The notes under the pieces: model-generated | Told to the model about the DNA's origin: nothing | Seen by the model: only the letters and a program-made list of their open reading frames with translations | The model's database searches: none | Part shown: positions 1 through 11,639 of the stretch, piece after piece | How positions within the stretch are numbered: position 1 is the stretch's first letter | How the letters are laid out: every line of letters starts with the position of its first letter | Assembly: GCA_032871835.1 (NCBI GenBank) | Contig: CM065299.1 | Location: 40,808,706 to 40,872,705 of the forward strand | From: Dipteronia dyeriana | Lineage: Eukaryota > Streptophyta > Magnoliopsida > Sapindales > Sapindaceae | Direction: 5' to 3' | DNA: 64,000 bases | Translations under genes and position numbers: made by a program

Positions 1-295
1 AAAGTTCTTGAGTGATCTAAAAGTTGTTCCTGGTCTGGATAAGCCCATCACACTAAATTATGATAATAGTGGTGTTGTGGCTAATTCCGAAGAACCAAGA
101 AGCCATAAAAGAAGGAAGAATATAAAGAAAAAGTATCATCTCATTAGAGAGACAGTGTAAAGAGGAGATGTGATCGTCACCAAGATAGCCTCACAAGACA
201 ATCATACTGATCAATTTACGAAGACCTTACTGGCTAAAGTGTTTTTGGGTCACCTAGATGGTCTAGGGTTACGAGACATGCCTCACATGCTTTAG
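1..295 (+). pseudogene. C1 chain, upstream copy: copia RNase H C-terminus
   Basis: This is the last part of a Ty1/copia pol polyprotein, entering from outside the window. The reading frame runs in frame 2 with one internal stop near 160 and ends with TAG at 293-295. It encodes the RNase H tail, including the NSGVVANSEEPRSHKR block and the family ending GLRDMPHML. The stretch is almost the same as 3575-3862, which is the same part of the next copy in the chain. A purine tract (about 301-308) and the LTR follow directly. RNase H removes RNA from the RNA:DNA hybrid during reverse transcription; this copy cannot do so because it is interrupted. Confidence 0.85.
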
Positions 296-300
296 TGCAA

Positions 301-309
301 GTGGGAGAT
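301..309 (+). other. Polypurine tract of upstream C1 copy
   Basis: The purine-rich string GTGGGAGAT sits directly before the LTR start TGTTGGGG. In LTR retrotransposons this is the primer for plus-strand DNA synthesis. The same arrangement recurs at 3868-3876 before the second LTR. Confidence 0.75.
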
Positions 310-869
310 TGTTGGGGTTTATGCGCTAAAGATGTAATTTGTAAATGTATTTATTAATTAAATAAAAATAAAAGTAAAAGTTCAATTCATTCATTTTGTG
401 TTGTTTATTTTAAAACTTGTGCATATATTTAACATCAAATATTGCCGGATGTAATCTCGAACTGTGTATATGAGTGTCATATACAGATGGATACAGCAAG
501 AGACGTACAACCTAAAGAGTCTATGTATAGCAAATAAAATTGGGTACTTTATTTGTTGTTAATCTATAGCTGCAGTCCATTCCGTAATGTACGGTGATTC
601 TATCCCGAATCATTCATATGAGATATGGGAATGAGCCACCTTATATGATGTGATCATATAGGACTGAGACACGATCTATATGAATCTCTCACCAAGATCC
701 GTTTACCGATGGGATTCATATATATCAACTAATTATGGCTATATATGGGTGATCTTAATCCTGAGTGTCTTATCGACTTCTTAAGGTTAAATTGTGGTTT
801 TTGATATACCATGGGTGAGCTCAGATGCATTTCCTGATCAATATGCTCCGCCCGGGGACTGATTCTTGG
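310..869 (+). repeat. C1 LTR, 5' fragment only (about 560 bp)
   Basis: Starts with TGTTGGGGTTTATGCGC and matches 3877-4410 closely, including the shared blocks around 440-480 and 800-860. It stops abruptly after the shared block ATATGCTCCG (about 860-869). The complete copy at 3877-5958 continues for another 1.5 kb, so this copy is truncated. Beyond the break lies pol sequence, with no primer site and no gag. It can be read as the 3' LTR of the upstream copy and, at the same time, a truncated 5' LTR of the next one. Confidence 0.85.
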
Positions 870-3862
870 ACACAGCTAGAGGAGGGAGCCTTCTCAATGC
901 GTGTGGGGTCATGGGATGTCGTGTCGGACGAGCAGTGAGCGTAATTAGATTCCATTTTTGTAATAATTATATATTGTTGGACAATGTATTTTATATTCTT
1001 GGATTTACACAGAATTTGATTTTCGTCATGTTTAGAACAAAAATATTGTGTTTCTTTTAATAATAAGTCTGTTATTATTGGAAAGAATGGTCTGAATATT
1101 TGTTCAAGAATTAATGAAAACAATTTGTATATGTTAAGACTGTTAATACATACTACATTGCTCAACACCGGAATGTTTAAGGTTGAAAAACCAAAAACTA
1201 AACGACATAAGATTTCTCCAGATAATGACACGTATCTCTAGCATGTAAGGCTTGGTCATATCAACCTTGACCGAATAGACTGACTAGTAAAAAACAGACC
1301 TTTAAGTGAGTTAAAGATGGGCACCTTACCTGTCTGTGAATCTTGTCTTGAAGGTAAGATGACTAAGAGACCTTTTACTTGAAAAGGGTTTAGAGTTAAA
1401 GAACCGTTAGTGCTTATACATACAGATGTCTACGGACCAATGAATGTTAAAGCTAGGGGTGGTTATAAGTATTATGTCACCTTTATAGATGACTACTCAT
1501 GATACGAATACGCCTACCTGATGCAACGAAAGTCGAAAACATTTGAAAAGTTCAAAGTATTATGAGTTAAAGTTGAGAATCAATTAGGTAGGACTATCAA
1601 GTCACTACGATCAGATTATGGAGGTGAGTATCTTGACCAAGAGTTTAAAGACTTCATGGTTGAGCATGGGATGTTTTCCCAACTCACAGCTCCCGGTACA
1701 CCTCAGTAAAATGGTGTAGCGGAGATGAGAAATAGAACCCTAATGGAAATGGTGAGATCTATGATTAGTTTCTCATCATTACCAAATTCCTATCGGGGAT
1801 ATGCATTACAAACAGCGGCATACATTTTGAATGTGGTGCCATCCAAATCTGTTCCTAAGACTCCTCTAGAGTTGTGGAATGGTCGTAAAGCTAGTTTACG
1901 ACATTTTCGTATATGAGGGTGTCAACCACAAGTATAAAAAAATAGAAGTAGAAAGCTAGACTCTAAGTCCATTGTCTGTCTATTTATAGGATACTCCAAG
2001 GAGATCAGATGTAGACACTTCTATAGTCCCGAAGAAAACAAAGTACTTGAGGATAATTATATTAGTGACCATAAGCCTTGTTCTAAGATTGTATTGAATG
2101 AGTTGGAGCCTGGTGAGATTAGTGCTTCTTCAACAAGAGTTGTTGATCCATAAACATCTGAGAGTTAGATGGTTCCTGATCAGGATACACTACCACCTAG
2201 ACGTAGTAAGAGGGTTGTGAGACAACCTGAACGCTATTTAGGTATAAGTGAGGGATAAGGTGTTGTCTCTGTTGATAGTGTGGATGATCCATTGACATTT
2301 GAGAATGCAATAGAAGATCCTGATAAAGAGGAATGGCTTCAAGCCATGAATCTCGAGATGGAGTCCATGTACTTTAACTTAGTCTGAGATCTTGTAGACT
2401 TACCGGATGGGGCAAAACCCATAGGGTGTAAGTGGATCTACAAGAGAAAGAGAGGAGTAGTCAGGAAGGTAGAGACCTTCAAAGCAAGGCTAGTGGTCAA
2501 GGGTTATACCTAGAAAGAGGGGGTCGATTATGAAGAGAAATTATCTCCAGTAGCCATGTTTAAGTCTATTAGGATTCTTCTATCCATTGCTGCCTATTTC
2601 GATTAAGAAATTTGTCAAATGAACGTCAAGACTGCATTCTTGAATGGCAATCTTGACGAGAGCATTTATATGATGCAACCAGAGGAATTCGTGTCTCCAG
2701 ATCAAGAGTAAAAGGTTTGCAAACTACAAAGGTCTATCTATGGACATAACCAAGAATCTAGATCTTGGAACATAAGGTTTGATGATGTGATCAAAACCTA
2801 TGGCTTCGAGCAGAACGTCGATAAGCCTTGTGTCTACAAACGCATCATTGATAAGAAAGTAGTTTTCTTGATCCTATACGTAGATGATATCCTACTAATT
2901 GGGAATGATGTGGGAGTATTTTCTGATGTAAAGGGCTGTCTGGCTAGACAATTCCAAATAAAAGATTAGGCAGAGGCAAGTTATGTTCTAGGGATCCAAC
3001 TTATATGTGATCGTAAGAGCAAAATCATAGCATTGTCTCAGGCATCATATATCAACAAGATTATTGTGCGATTTTTGATGCAGAACTCTAAGAAAGGTAA
3101 TTTACCTTCCAAACATGAAGTTCACTTGTCTAAGGAATAGTGTCCTAAGACAACTCAAGAAGTTGAGGATATGAGACGTGTGCCCTTTGCATCAGTAGTA
3201 GGTAGTCTCATGTATGCTATGTTATGCATAAGATTGGACATCTGCTATGCAGTGGGAGTAGTCAGTAGATACCAGTCCAACCCAGGATTGGATCATTGGG
3301 TTGCTGTCAAGAAAATTCTCAAGTATCTTCGGAGAACGAGAGACTATATGCTAGTGTATTCTGGGCAGGATTTGATCCCGTTATGATACACGAATTCTGA
3401 TTGTCAGTCAGATAAGGATTCTAGGAAATTCATTTATGGATCAGTATTCACCCTAGGTTGTGGAGCCATTGTATGGAGAAGTATCAAGCAATCTTGCATT
3501 GTTGACTCCACATAGAAGCTGAATATGTAGCCGCTTGTGAAGCTGCTAAAGAGGTTGTTTGGCTCCGTAGGTTCTTGAGTGATCTGAAAGTTTTTCTAGA
3601 TCTGGATAAGCCCTTCACACTATATTGTTATAACAGTGGTGTTGTGGCTAATTCCAAAGAACCAAGAAGCCATAAAAGAGGGAAGAATATAAAGAGAAAG
3701 TATCATCTCACTAGAGAGATAGTGCAGAGGGGAGATGTGATCGTCACCAAGATAGCCTCACAAGATAATCATGCTTATCCATTTACGAAGACCTTACCGG
3801 CTAAAGTGTTTTTGGGTCACCTAGAAGGTCTAGGGTTACGAGACATGCCTCACATGCTTTAG
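870..3862 (+). pseudogene. C1 copia pol remnant (pre-integrase, integrase, RT, RNase H)
   Basis: A decayed Ty1/copia polyprotein with more than a dozen stops, many explained by CAG-to-TAG or TGG-to-TGA changes. Order: end of the protease/pre-integrase region (about 870-1230), HVRLGHINLDRI and CESCLEGKM zinc-binding part (about 1250-1370), integrase core (LIHTDVYGP near 1415, SDYGGEY near 1613, [10 protein letters not shown] near 1713), reverse transcriptase (KPIGCKWIYKRKR near 2418, catalytic YVDD at 2877-2888), RNase H (about 3170-3862, ending GLRDMPHML). Gag and the protease active site are missing because the LTR fragment is joined straight to this region. The pol resembles the Angela/BARE lineage, which also fits the 2-kb LTR. 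It is not functional. Lineage is inference; copia pol identity is certain. Confidence 0.93.
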
Positions 3863-3876
3863 TGCAAGTGAGAGAT

Positions 3877-5958
3877 TGTTGGGGTTTATGCGCTAAAGAT
3901 GTAATTTGTAAATGGAATTATGAAATAAAAAAAGGGAAAAGTTCAATTCATTCATTTTGTGTTGTTTATTTTATAATTTGTGCATATATTAACATCCAAG
4001 ATTTCCGGATGTAATCTCGAACTGTGTATATGAGTGTCATATATAGATGGATACAATAAGAGACGTACAATCTAAAGAGTCCATATATAGCAAATAAAGC
4101 TGGGTACTTTATTTGTTGTTAATCTACAGTTGCAGCCTATTTCGTAATGTACGGTGATTCTATCCTGAATCATTCATATAAGATACAGGAATGGAGCCAA
4201 CTTGTATGATGTGATCATATAGGACTGGTCCACAATCGATATGAATCTCTCACCAAGATCCGTTTACCGATGAGATTTATATATATCAACTAATGATGGC
4301 TATATATGGGTGATCTTAATCATGTGTCTTATCGACTCCTTCAGGTTAAATCGTGGTCTTTGATATACCATGGGTGAGGTTATATGCATTTCCTGATCAA
4401 TATGCTCCGTATATTGAGATTGCGGTTTGGCTTGTGGCTGGGAAGGTTTGTATACAATAGTGAAATCCACTCCTTCTTGTTAGAAGTAGATGGTAGTTTC
4501 CTTAAAATTTGATTCGGGGCTTTGATAATATGAGCGCACTCCTAATTCCGTGAGAAAACATGATTTATTGTCCATTAAAGAATCAATGGTACTTAAAGGA
4601 TATATATAATTAGAGGGGTATAATGGATATTATAACCCACCTCTAATTGTGAACTATTGTGGAGGATCACACCATATGTAATAGTTATACCGATGGACAC
4701 CGATTGGTATCGATTTTTATAAAAGCGTCTACAGTTGCGAGTGTGCTGCTTTGGGTTTTTAGTGGAATCACACCGGAGTTAATAATCAAGGAATATTAAC
4801 TAAAGCGTTTAGTTAATGATTCTGAGGATAATTGGAGCTCAAAATACTGTGGGTCCATTTGGTCCCATTCCTAGCCCAATCGATTTAGGTAACAAGGGTC
4901 ATGGTTAATTAATTGGACCGTCCAATTATTTATGTTACGAAAGTGACACGTATTTATTCGAAAATTAATTTAATAATAAGATTATTTAATTTATGAATAA
5001 CGGTGATTAATTAAATTAAATAATGAGATTATTTAATTTTACTATCACTAAATGGATTGTGTAAGTTGATATTTTATTTTGAATAGAATAAGATAATATG
5101 ATTATTTTATTTTATTAAATTAAATATTTGAAATTGAATTTAAAATGTTTAAATTTAAAATAAATATTTAATTTTCTTTTAAAATAAAAGATATGAGATA
5201 TCATTTAAAAGATTTTAAAATCAAATATATATTATTAGTTTTTAAAAGATATAAGATATATATTTGATATATACATTCTTTTGAAAAAAATAATATCAAA
5301 GGTACATATATCAGTGTTTGCATATGATGTAAACATTGGGTGTATGGATCAATTAAAGAGATTTTAGTTAAGAAATTATAGATGATATATTTGTGCTAAC
5401 CAACACACGCATCATTGAGTTATTCAATTATTTGCAGGTGCATGCATCAATTGATTAAAAAAATGCACAACAATTTTGTAATAGGAATTTTGGCAGGCAA
5501 CGTACTGCGTGAGAGAAAAAGCAAACAAAGGAGAGAAAATTTTGTTTTGGTGCACGGTACACCATTGAAACAAAAATAGGAATATTTTTTTTTTACTAGA
5601 ATTGTTCTAAAGTTTTTTTTTCTCTCAAGAGGAAAGAGTTTCTTCTAATCGTTTTTCTACATCCTCCATTCCAGTTCCTGATATCGTGATGCGCCCACAC
5701 GCAGTTACTAGTCCCGGGAGATAGTGAGAAAGATTGACTGGTTCTGATAAGAGCATATCGTAAAGTGAAGGAGCCACCAAATGTTGATAAGATTTTCTTC
5801 TTCTGATTTTATTGATTACAATTTCTTGTTTGTACATATTGTATGTATGAGTTTCGAAAATAATTATGATCCCAAGTTCACTAGTCTCATATACAGATTA
5901 TGATCAGTATAAAAAAATTTAAAACCTAGTTCCACTGCATTGCCGATGAACTCTAACA
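3877..5958 (+). repeat. C1 complete LTR (2082 bp)
   Basis: Begins TGTTGGGGTT after the purine tract GTGAGAGAT and ends CTCTAACA, directly before a primer-binding site. The first 530 bp match 310-869, and the last 280 bp match the reverse complement of 63719-64000. The middle (about 4920-5330) is very AT-rich. It is the 3' LTR of the 870-3862 copy and is followed by a primer site, so it also serves as the 5' LTR of a further copy that is cut off near 6160. Confidence 0.88.
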
Positions 5959-6160
5959 ATTGTTATCAGAGCAAAGGTAGTGGCGACTGGCCGATCCCCG
6001 AGAACTCTCACACGTGATCGTGTGACGAAGCGTGGCTCTCTGCCCAGGGGCTTCTTAGAGGAATGATCTGATAGGTATCTGTGGGTGTCACCCAAAAGAA
6101 TTGGGACCGTGCCCATACCCATGGGATTAGGATTTGGAATCAACATGGACTCATACCCAG
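5959..6160 (+). other. C1 primer-binding site and 5' leader of a third copy
   Basis: ATTGTTATCAGAGC at 5959-5972 matches the initiator tRNA-Met primer site consensus TGGTATCAGAGC with one change. This is the usual primer for copia elements. The next 190 bp are GC-richer leader sequence without a credible reading frame. The leader stops around 6160, where LB-like LTR sequence takes over; I could not fix this boundary exactly. Confidence 0.65.
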
Positions 6161-8110
6161 ACTAGTCGACGTTGCCACACTATCCCGTCGAGGTACATTT
6201 CTAACCTTTCCCACATGAAGGAAGAAGCTCAGAATCGATCTCCGTGAGAAGCCTAAGCATGATCGAATCCAGCCCTCAACAGCTAGACTGATACCTCGAG
6301 ATATCCCGCTCTTGGACTGATACCTCAAAGTACCTTGCCATCCAAGATACCCTTCAACCTCTCCAGTAGCAAGCTAACTTAATCATCTCCACCAGAGGAC
6401 CTTTCCATCACTAAGTTATGTACCTCCAATACGATTGTGAAGTGTCAATACGGTTAAGGAAAGATCCACTGTAAATCTCAGCATGGTTAAATCAAGTTTC
6501 CAATAACAAGAGCAGTACTCGATCGTGCCTCGACACTAGATATACCAAGTATTACCTCAGGCAACCTCCATAAACTACCTTGCCAAAGTGACATACAAAA
6601 CCAGAGTTCTCCTCCAAACAATGTAGGAAGAAAGGGTTGACTTTTATGACATTTAAGATGCCATTAATGAGGTCAACCGTATTAATGAAGGTAGTCAACC
6701 CTAGTAATGAAGATAATCAATGCCATTAATGGAAGGTCAGTCAACTCATTGATAACGCATTTAAAAATTCAGTTCAATCAATTTTCCTATGATTGCGAGT
6801 TGATTGGCTAAATTAATGGAGTAGACAATAAGAAGGAGTCCAAAGAGGAACACAAACATCTTTGCCTCCTAGATATCCTCCACAACCGATTATTTTGGGT
6901 TAACAACATTAAATAGAAAATCCCACCTATCAAGGAATGAGGGTGAATTCAGTGATCTTCGACTTGTATGCCAAGAATGAACATTAGTTACACCATGTAT
7001 AAATAGACTGGATTCGATGCCTAACATCTATGAGTGATCGGAGGAATAAATCTCCTATTAAGAGAAGATCCAAAACGGATTCTAGAGAGATCATATCTCT
7101 CCCTAAATTGATAAGCCCGAGGCAAGTCTACATACTTCGTCTAAGTTCTCCCTGTATCATCATTGTATGTGAACCTTTTCCAGAAACGTACTGGTATCGA
7201 TTAACATTTGATAACCATTATAAGCTCTCCGAAGCACGATGGTTGTATTATTACTCCATTTTTGTAAGCTTCTAAGAGCGCCACTTGATATATATACACA
7301 ATGAAGGGTTTTTCTCCTTTCTTTGGATGCTCCCTTAGGGTTTTTCAGCATATGATCATTCGTGATGCTTTCCCCCCCTTGGTCAGTCCACTTTCCTCTA
7401 CAAAGGACTTCTCTTTCTCCTATTTATCTCCTGTATTATGCATGTATGTATGTGTGTGAGCTAGATTCCTACCCCGTTGGAACTAGCTCTCTTATCCACC
7501 TATCTGCTTGCCAAGTCGCATGTCAAGATAGGGAGAAACCACCAAGACCCGTTTGAGGGAAGTCGATGAACTCTCTTGTACCCTTTCTGTGGAAGCGGAC
7601 AAGGATCCGACACCGGAGCTAGATGAGCCCGCTCTTTACTCGCTATTTAGGTTAGGGACTTACAGGAAGTAATCGGGAATCGGGACCTAGCTACAGGTAC
7701 CAAAACGGGTTCCGACCCTGACCGAAAGTACCTAGTGGTTAAGAATCGCTACCGGGTGGTCCAATCTTTCACCAACACATCTACATAATCCTGGAGCACC
7801 AATCCTACCTCCTTGCTCTCTATTTAGATCGAGCACAACTAGAGAGGAGACAGGATACCAAGACTGATGACCATGACTGGGGGCCAGAATCTGCCTCTTT
7901 TTCACTAGTAGGGGAACCTCAAGCCCCCCACAACTGTTCCATATGCATGAAACCCGATGGGTTGGATGACTTGTCTCCTGCCTATCGCACCATCCTTTAT
8001 ATTCATACAAGATCACTAAGGTACGAGGTACCTACCGCCCGTCGGCTCTCGGGTAGCGGGTTGAGGGTGTTAATCGAGATTTTTTAACTAGTGGGAATTT
8101 TTTGTTAACA
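6160..8110 (+). repeat. LB-family gypsy LTR (5' boundary uncertain)
   Basis: From about 6340 this region matches, in the opposite orientation, the solo LTR at 50671-52790. Shared blocks include the one around 6500-6530 (AACAAGAGCAGTACTCGA), the tRNA-like spaced TTAATGAGGTCAA repeats (6650-6760), the TATA box, and the terminal part ending TTTTTTGTTAACA at 8110. The stretch 6160-6340 aligns poorly, so the LTR may be truncated or simply diverged there. No gag-pol of this family follows, because T2 begins four bases later. It could be a solo LTR or the 5' LTR of an element cut apart by T2. Confidence 0.7.
6998..7005 (+). promoter_or_regulatory. TATA box in LB LTR
   Basis: TATAAATA in the context CCATGTATAAATAGAC. 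The same element is found in the reverse orientation at 51703-51710 in the solo LB LTR and in related form in T1 LTRs, so it is the likely core promoter of the LTR. Confidence 0.6.
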
Positions 8111-8121
8111 CATGTGTTAAC
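8104..8121. repeat. 18-bp perfect palindrome at LTR-LTR junction
   Basis: GTTAACACATGTGTTAAC is formed where the end of the plus-strand LB LTR (…TGTTAACA, 8110) faces the end of the minus-strand T2 LTR (TGTTAACC…, 8115). Only CATG lies between them. Confidence 0.85.
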
Positions 8122-8406
8122 CAAAAATTTACTCGTGCTGAGGATTTTTTGTTAGAATCCTCGAGATTACTACCACGAAGGTGGCGACCGGAGTTGGTAA
8201 CTTCGGTACCTGGCTTGTATTTTTGATAGTGAGTATGATAGTCATTGATAACTCGAAATATTAAGACACGTGAGGGAAAATGATACTATTTTATATTTGA
8301 ATCATATGGTGTATATAGAAATCATTCAGATGATTTTAGTCTCTCTTGGGTACAATGGGTGTGGTAGCTTCGTGCCTGTCAAGAAGAAGATAACAACTAC
8401 AGCCGT
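8115..8406 (-). repeat. T2 3' LTR, terminal part
   Basis: Read on the minus strand this continues the LTR fragment at 42007-42903 and ends TGGTTAACA at 8115. It matches the end of the T1 LTRs (GACAGGCACG block near 8375; GGTAGTAATCTCGAG block near 8160). The T1 element is inserted at its upstream edge, with GCCGT at 8402-8406 as the left target duplication. The two parts together give about 1.18 kb, the same length as the T1 LTRs. Confidence 0.82.
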
Positions 8407-9599
8407 TGTTAATAGTCAAATTTAGCTAGGGACCAAAGAGAAATTTTCCACTCTCCTGGCCCGGGTCCAAGCCCGAGATTACCCACCACGGAACCTCAGG
8501 CCCTGGGATCGAGCTTTGGTGCCACACTGAAGAAGCGAAGACAGGTTATCGAGCTCAGGAAGCATCCAAGGTGAAGCCCGACATAAACAAATCGAGCTTC
8601 TTACACCAAATCAAGAACTCAAGGGAAGGCCAACGTATGGCGATCAAGGCTCCCCAAGATCGAAACTACCTCGTAACTTCTCCACAAGCCCGATATCCCT
8701 TTCAGACTTAAGTGAGAACCTATTAAGCAATGGACCTATCTGGACAGATAGCAGGAAGCTTGCCAAAGGAAGATTCAGACCTATCTGGACAGATAGCAGG
8801 AAGCTTGCCAAAGCCTCGTGGCCACCAAAGGGTGCCCACGAGATCATCCCAATCTTTAAGGGACCTGGAAAGGTCAGACCAAGCTCTTAGTACCAATACC
8901 AGAGCACTGATTTACCTCGTCTTATGAAACAGTGAGCGCTATACTCGACAACCTCCATGAAGAATCACGCCACGAAGGTATACATAATCATATCCACACC
9001 TAATAAACATTAAATTGCCACGTAAGTGTAGGGCAAAAGATTGAGTCCAAAGAGGGAACAAACTTATCTCTAACAAAGATATTCTCAACTCCGTCAGTAA
9101 TCCAAAGTCAATGATTTTTAAATAAAATATCCCACCCAATAAGGAGGGAACAGATTCGGAGAATCATGGCGGGAGATTCGCGAAGTTTGACCTACTTGAA
9201 CCATGTATAAATACGCCCAAACATGATGAAAGAAGGGAGGAAAAATTAGTAAAAAGAGTGACAAAAAGCATACGAATGGAGAGGTTTGACTTTGGCATAA
9301 ATTCTGTGACCAGAACATGGCCATCGTTATTTTCCATTTCTCGACAGGCATATGGTTGCCACCCCATTGTACCCCAGTGAGATTGAGTATATTTGAGAGG
9401 TTTTTGTACGATATTTGTGATGAGTAACATAGCCATACTATTGTTCCTTTCCTCATTGCAGTAACATTTGTTTTAAACACTTACCTTTACTCAGGCAATC
9501 TAGGTGCCAAAGATACTAAACCCCGGCCACCACCTCCGTGGTAGTGGTCTCGAGGGTGTTAATTGGAATTTTTCATCTCGAGCAAGTTTTCCCTTAATA
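8407..9599 (+). repeat. T1 5' LTR (1193 bp)
   Basis: Starts TGTTAATAGTC and ends CCCTTAATA before the primer site. It aligns along its whole length with 40812-42006. It carries a short duplication of about 37 bp near 8728-8800 (the GGACAGATAGCAGGAAGCTT block appears twice), which the 3' LTR lacks. TATAAATA lies at 9206-9213. Confidence 0.9.
9206..9213 (+). promoter_or_regulatory. TATA box, T1 5' LTR
   Basis: TATAAATA in the context CATGTATAAATACGCCC; the identical motif is at 41611-41618 in the 3' LTR. This is the likely start region of the genomic transcript. Confidence 0.6.
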
Positions 9600-9603
9600 C
9601 TTT

Positions 9604-9622
9604 ATGGCGCTGTCTGTAGGAA
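9604..9622 (+). other. T1 primer-binding site
   Basis: TATGGCGCTGTCTGTAGGAAC, four bases after the LTR, matches the TTTGGCGCCGTCTGTGGGAA string commonly found after 5' LTRs of Tat-type elements, with a few changes. It fixes the plus orientation of T1. Confidence 0.75.
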
Positions 9623-9665
9623 CCCTACACCACCATTTTTACATTGACAAGTTTATTGTTTTACA

Positions 9666-11500
9666 GTGATTATGAGGTTTCACTCCTCCCAAGGACAGCC
9701 TGAAACCTCGAGACATCAGTCTGCCCACTCGACCAAGAAACGACAAAAGAAGGGAAAGAAATCCAAGCATCACAAGTCAGCCTCATATCAGCCAAACATG
9801 GAGCGGGCTCCAACCTCTCATGTAATGAACCAAACTATGATCAACCAGCATACTGCAGCCATCACAAAAAAATGTCTGCCTCCGTCTAGCTGCAGAAGGA
9901 ATTGCTCCTCAACTGGCAGATGTTGGTACCTAAGGAGAGGTGAACAGACCCGCTGTCAGGCAACCTGCCTTCGATCGGTTTGGACCCCCTCCACCGGTCC
10001 TTTCCCACAAAAGAACAGGACCCACAACTTCTATCTGGGACAGGTAGGGCCCATTCCCCCAGTCTCATACAAGCCGACCTACTATCAACCAAGGCAGGTT
10101 AAGTCAGCAGTCGATGCACCGTCGAGGGCACCTCCCAGCCCCCCTTGATTGGTGACTTCCAAAAGGGAACCTCGAGTAGAAGCTGGTGGTAGCCGGCAAA
10201 CTGTGCGAGCAGAATCTGCCTCTAAAGATGATAAAGTGAAAGTATCCAGCTCATTGAGGGGATCTGACAACGAAAGCTTCGAGGTTGACTCCAATAAGCA
10301 CGAAAATAAATGCCTGAATGATCAACTGGCTAAAATGCAGAAGGAGATCCAACATTTAAAAAGTGGGAAAGGTAAGGAGGTTAAGAAGGACCCCCTAAGT
10401 GAAATGAATGCTCCTTTTACCAGAAGGATTAGGGAGGCGGAGCTCCAACCGAGGTTTGAGGTTTTATCAGACAAGTTCTCTAGCACGGAGGACCCTTTGA
10501 GCCACTTAGAGAGCTTCGTCCAATATATGAAAGTCAAGAACACAACCAAGGTAGCCATGTACCAGATGTTCCCTACCATTCAGATGGATTATGCCAAGAC
10601 CTGGTTCAAAAAGTTACATGTTGGAAGTGTGGACTCCTTCATGAAGCTATCAATGGATTTTTGCTCACAATTCCAAAGTGTCAAACCTAGATCAAAGGAT
10701 CCCATCCATCTGTAATACTTGATTCAAGAAAGAGGAGAAACCCTCCAGGCTTATGTGGATTGGTTCCACCAGGAGGTTATTCAAATGAGAGTCTTTATAG
10801 AGAAGGAGACCTTAGCTAACTTTTGTAGAAATCTGTGGGCAGGAAAGCTGTTCCGATCATTCACTAAGCACGGTCCATAAACCTATCAAAAAGCATACGA
10901 TCGGGCTCTGGAGCAGATAGAGATCAAGGAACAGCTAAAAGTCAAGCTGGAGAATAACGACATGAGAAAGGCGAAACTCCAAAAAAAGGAGGTGCCTAGG
11001 CCTGTACCAGTTCAAAGGATTCAGAACAAACCTTATAATAGTCGACATACCATCCTCCCTCGTTTCACTTCAATGAGATCGGTTTCTACCAAGGAAAACT
11101 CCTCCCCAGGCTTCCACTTCTTCAAAGGAGGTAGGTCTCGTAACTCGTTGTGAGAAGGGGTTCGACAATTGTACCCCACTGAATGCATCTTGAGAAACAA
11201 TCTACCTCACCATCAGAGATAAAGGGTTGCTGAGGAACTCGGTACCAATGAAAGTGTCAGTCGATGCTAGGAACCGGTACAAGTACTATGACTTCCATGA
11301 AGACATCGGGCATAACACATTAGAGTGTTATAGCATGTGTAACTAGATAGAGGCTCTAGTAAGAGGAGGATGCTTGGTAGAGTTCCTACAAAAAGTCAGA
11401 GATAACATCCAAACAGAGAAGGAGGTGCAAGTAGATATCTGGAAAGATGATGAGAAGTGAAGAGGTAAATAGAAGGATTTGATGCAGCAAATTCAAGTCA
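9666..11500 (+). pseudogene. T1 gag remnant
   Basis: Capsid-type reading frame in one phase over 9666-11153, broken only by single stops at 10146, 10713, 10878 and 11151. The N-terminal third is basic and Ser/Gln/Pro-rich. A coiled-coil-like stretch lies near 10270-10370 (DQLAKMQKEIQHLKS). The retrotransposon gag domain covers about 10440-10850 (DPLSHLESFVQYM, then QMDYAKTWFKKL). Near 11275-11345 there is YDFHEDIGHNTLECY, the Tat-type zinc-knuckle-like motif with its first cysteine changed to tyrosine. The protein would coat the genomic RNA in virus-like particles. The scattered single stops suggest decay by base substitution rather than large rearrangement. Confidence 0.88.
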
Positions 11501-11639
11501 TCCATACTATTAGTAGAGGTAACACCTTGGTTGGATCCTTCAATAATGCCCAGAAGAACCATGCGGGAAAGATTCCCTGATTAGACGAAGGTCGAACCAT
11601 TTTCAAGTTGGAACAGAGTATTGCAGACACTTCTCAATC

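Noticed and set aside
821..1231. 136-codon open frame on the minus strand
   Set aside because: It lies opposite the C1 LTR/pol junction and decayed pre-integrase region; no recognisable domain, and the plus-strand copia reading is far better.
5959..5972. tRNA-like strings (also 34153, 30272, 60207, 9604, 47075)
   Set aside because: They match only the 3' end of tRNAs and sit directly after LTR ends, so they are primer-binding sites, not tRNA genes.
7030..8016. Open frames in the LB LTR (7030-7275, 7362-7556, 7732-8016)
   Set aside because: They are not conserved in the other LB LTR and lie in promoter and leader sequence.
9118..9480. 120-codon minus-strand frame in the T1 LTR, also 41569-41844
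   Set aside because: It is present in both LTRs simply because they are copies; no domain is visible and the LTR promoter lies in it on the other strand.
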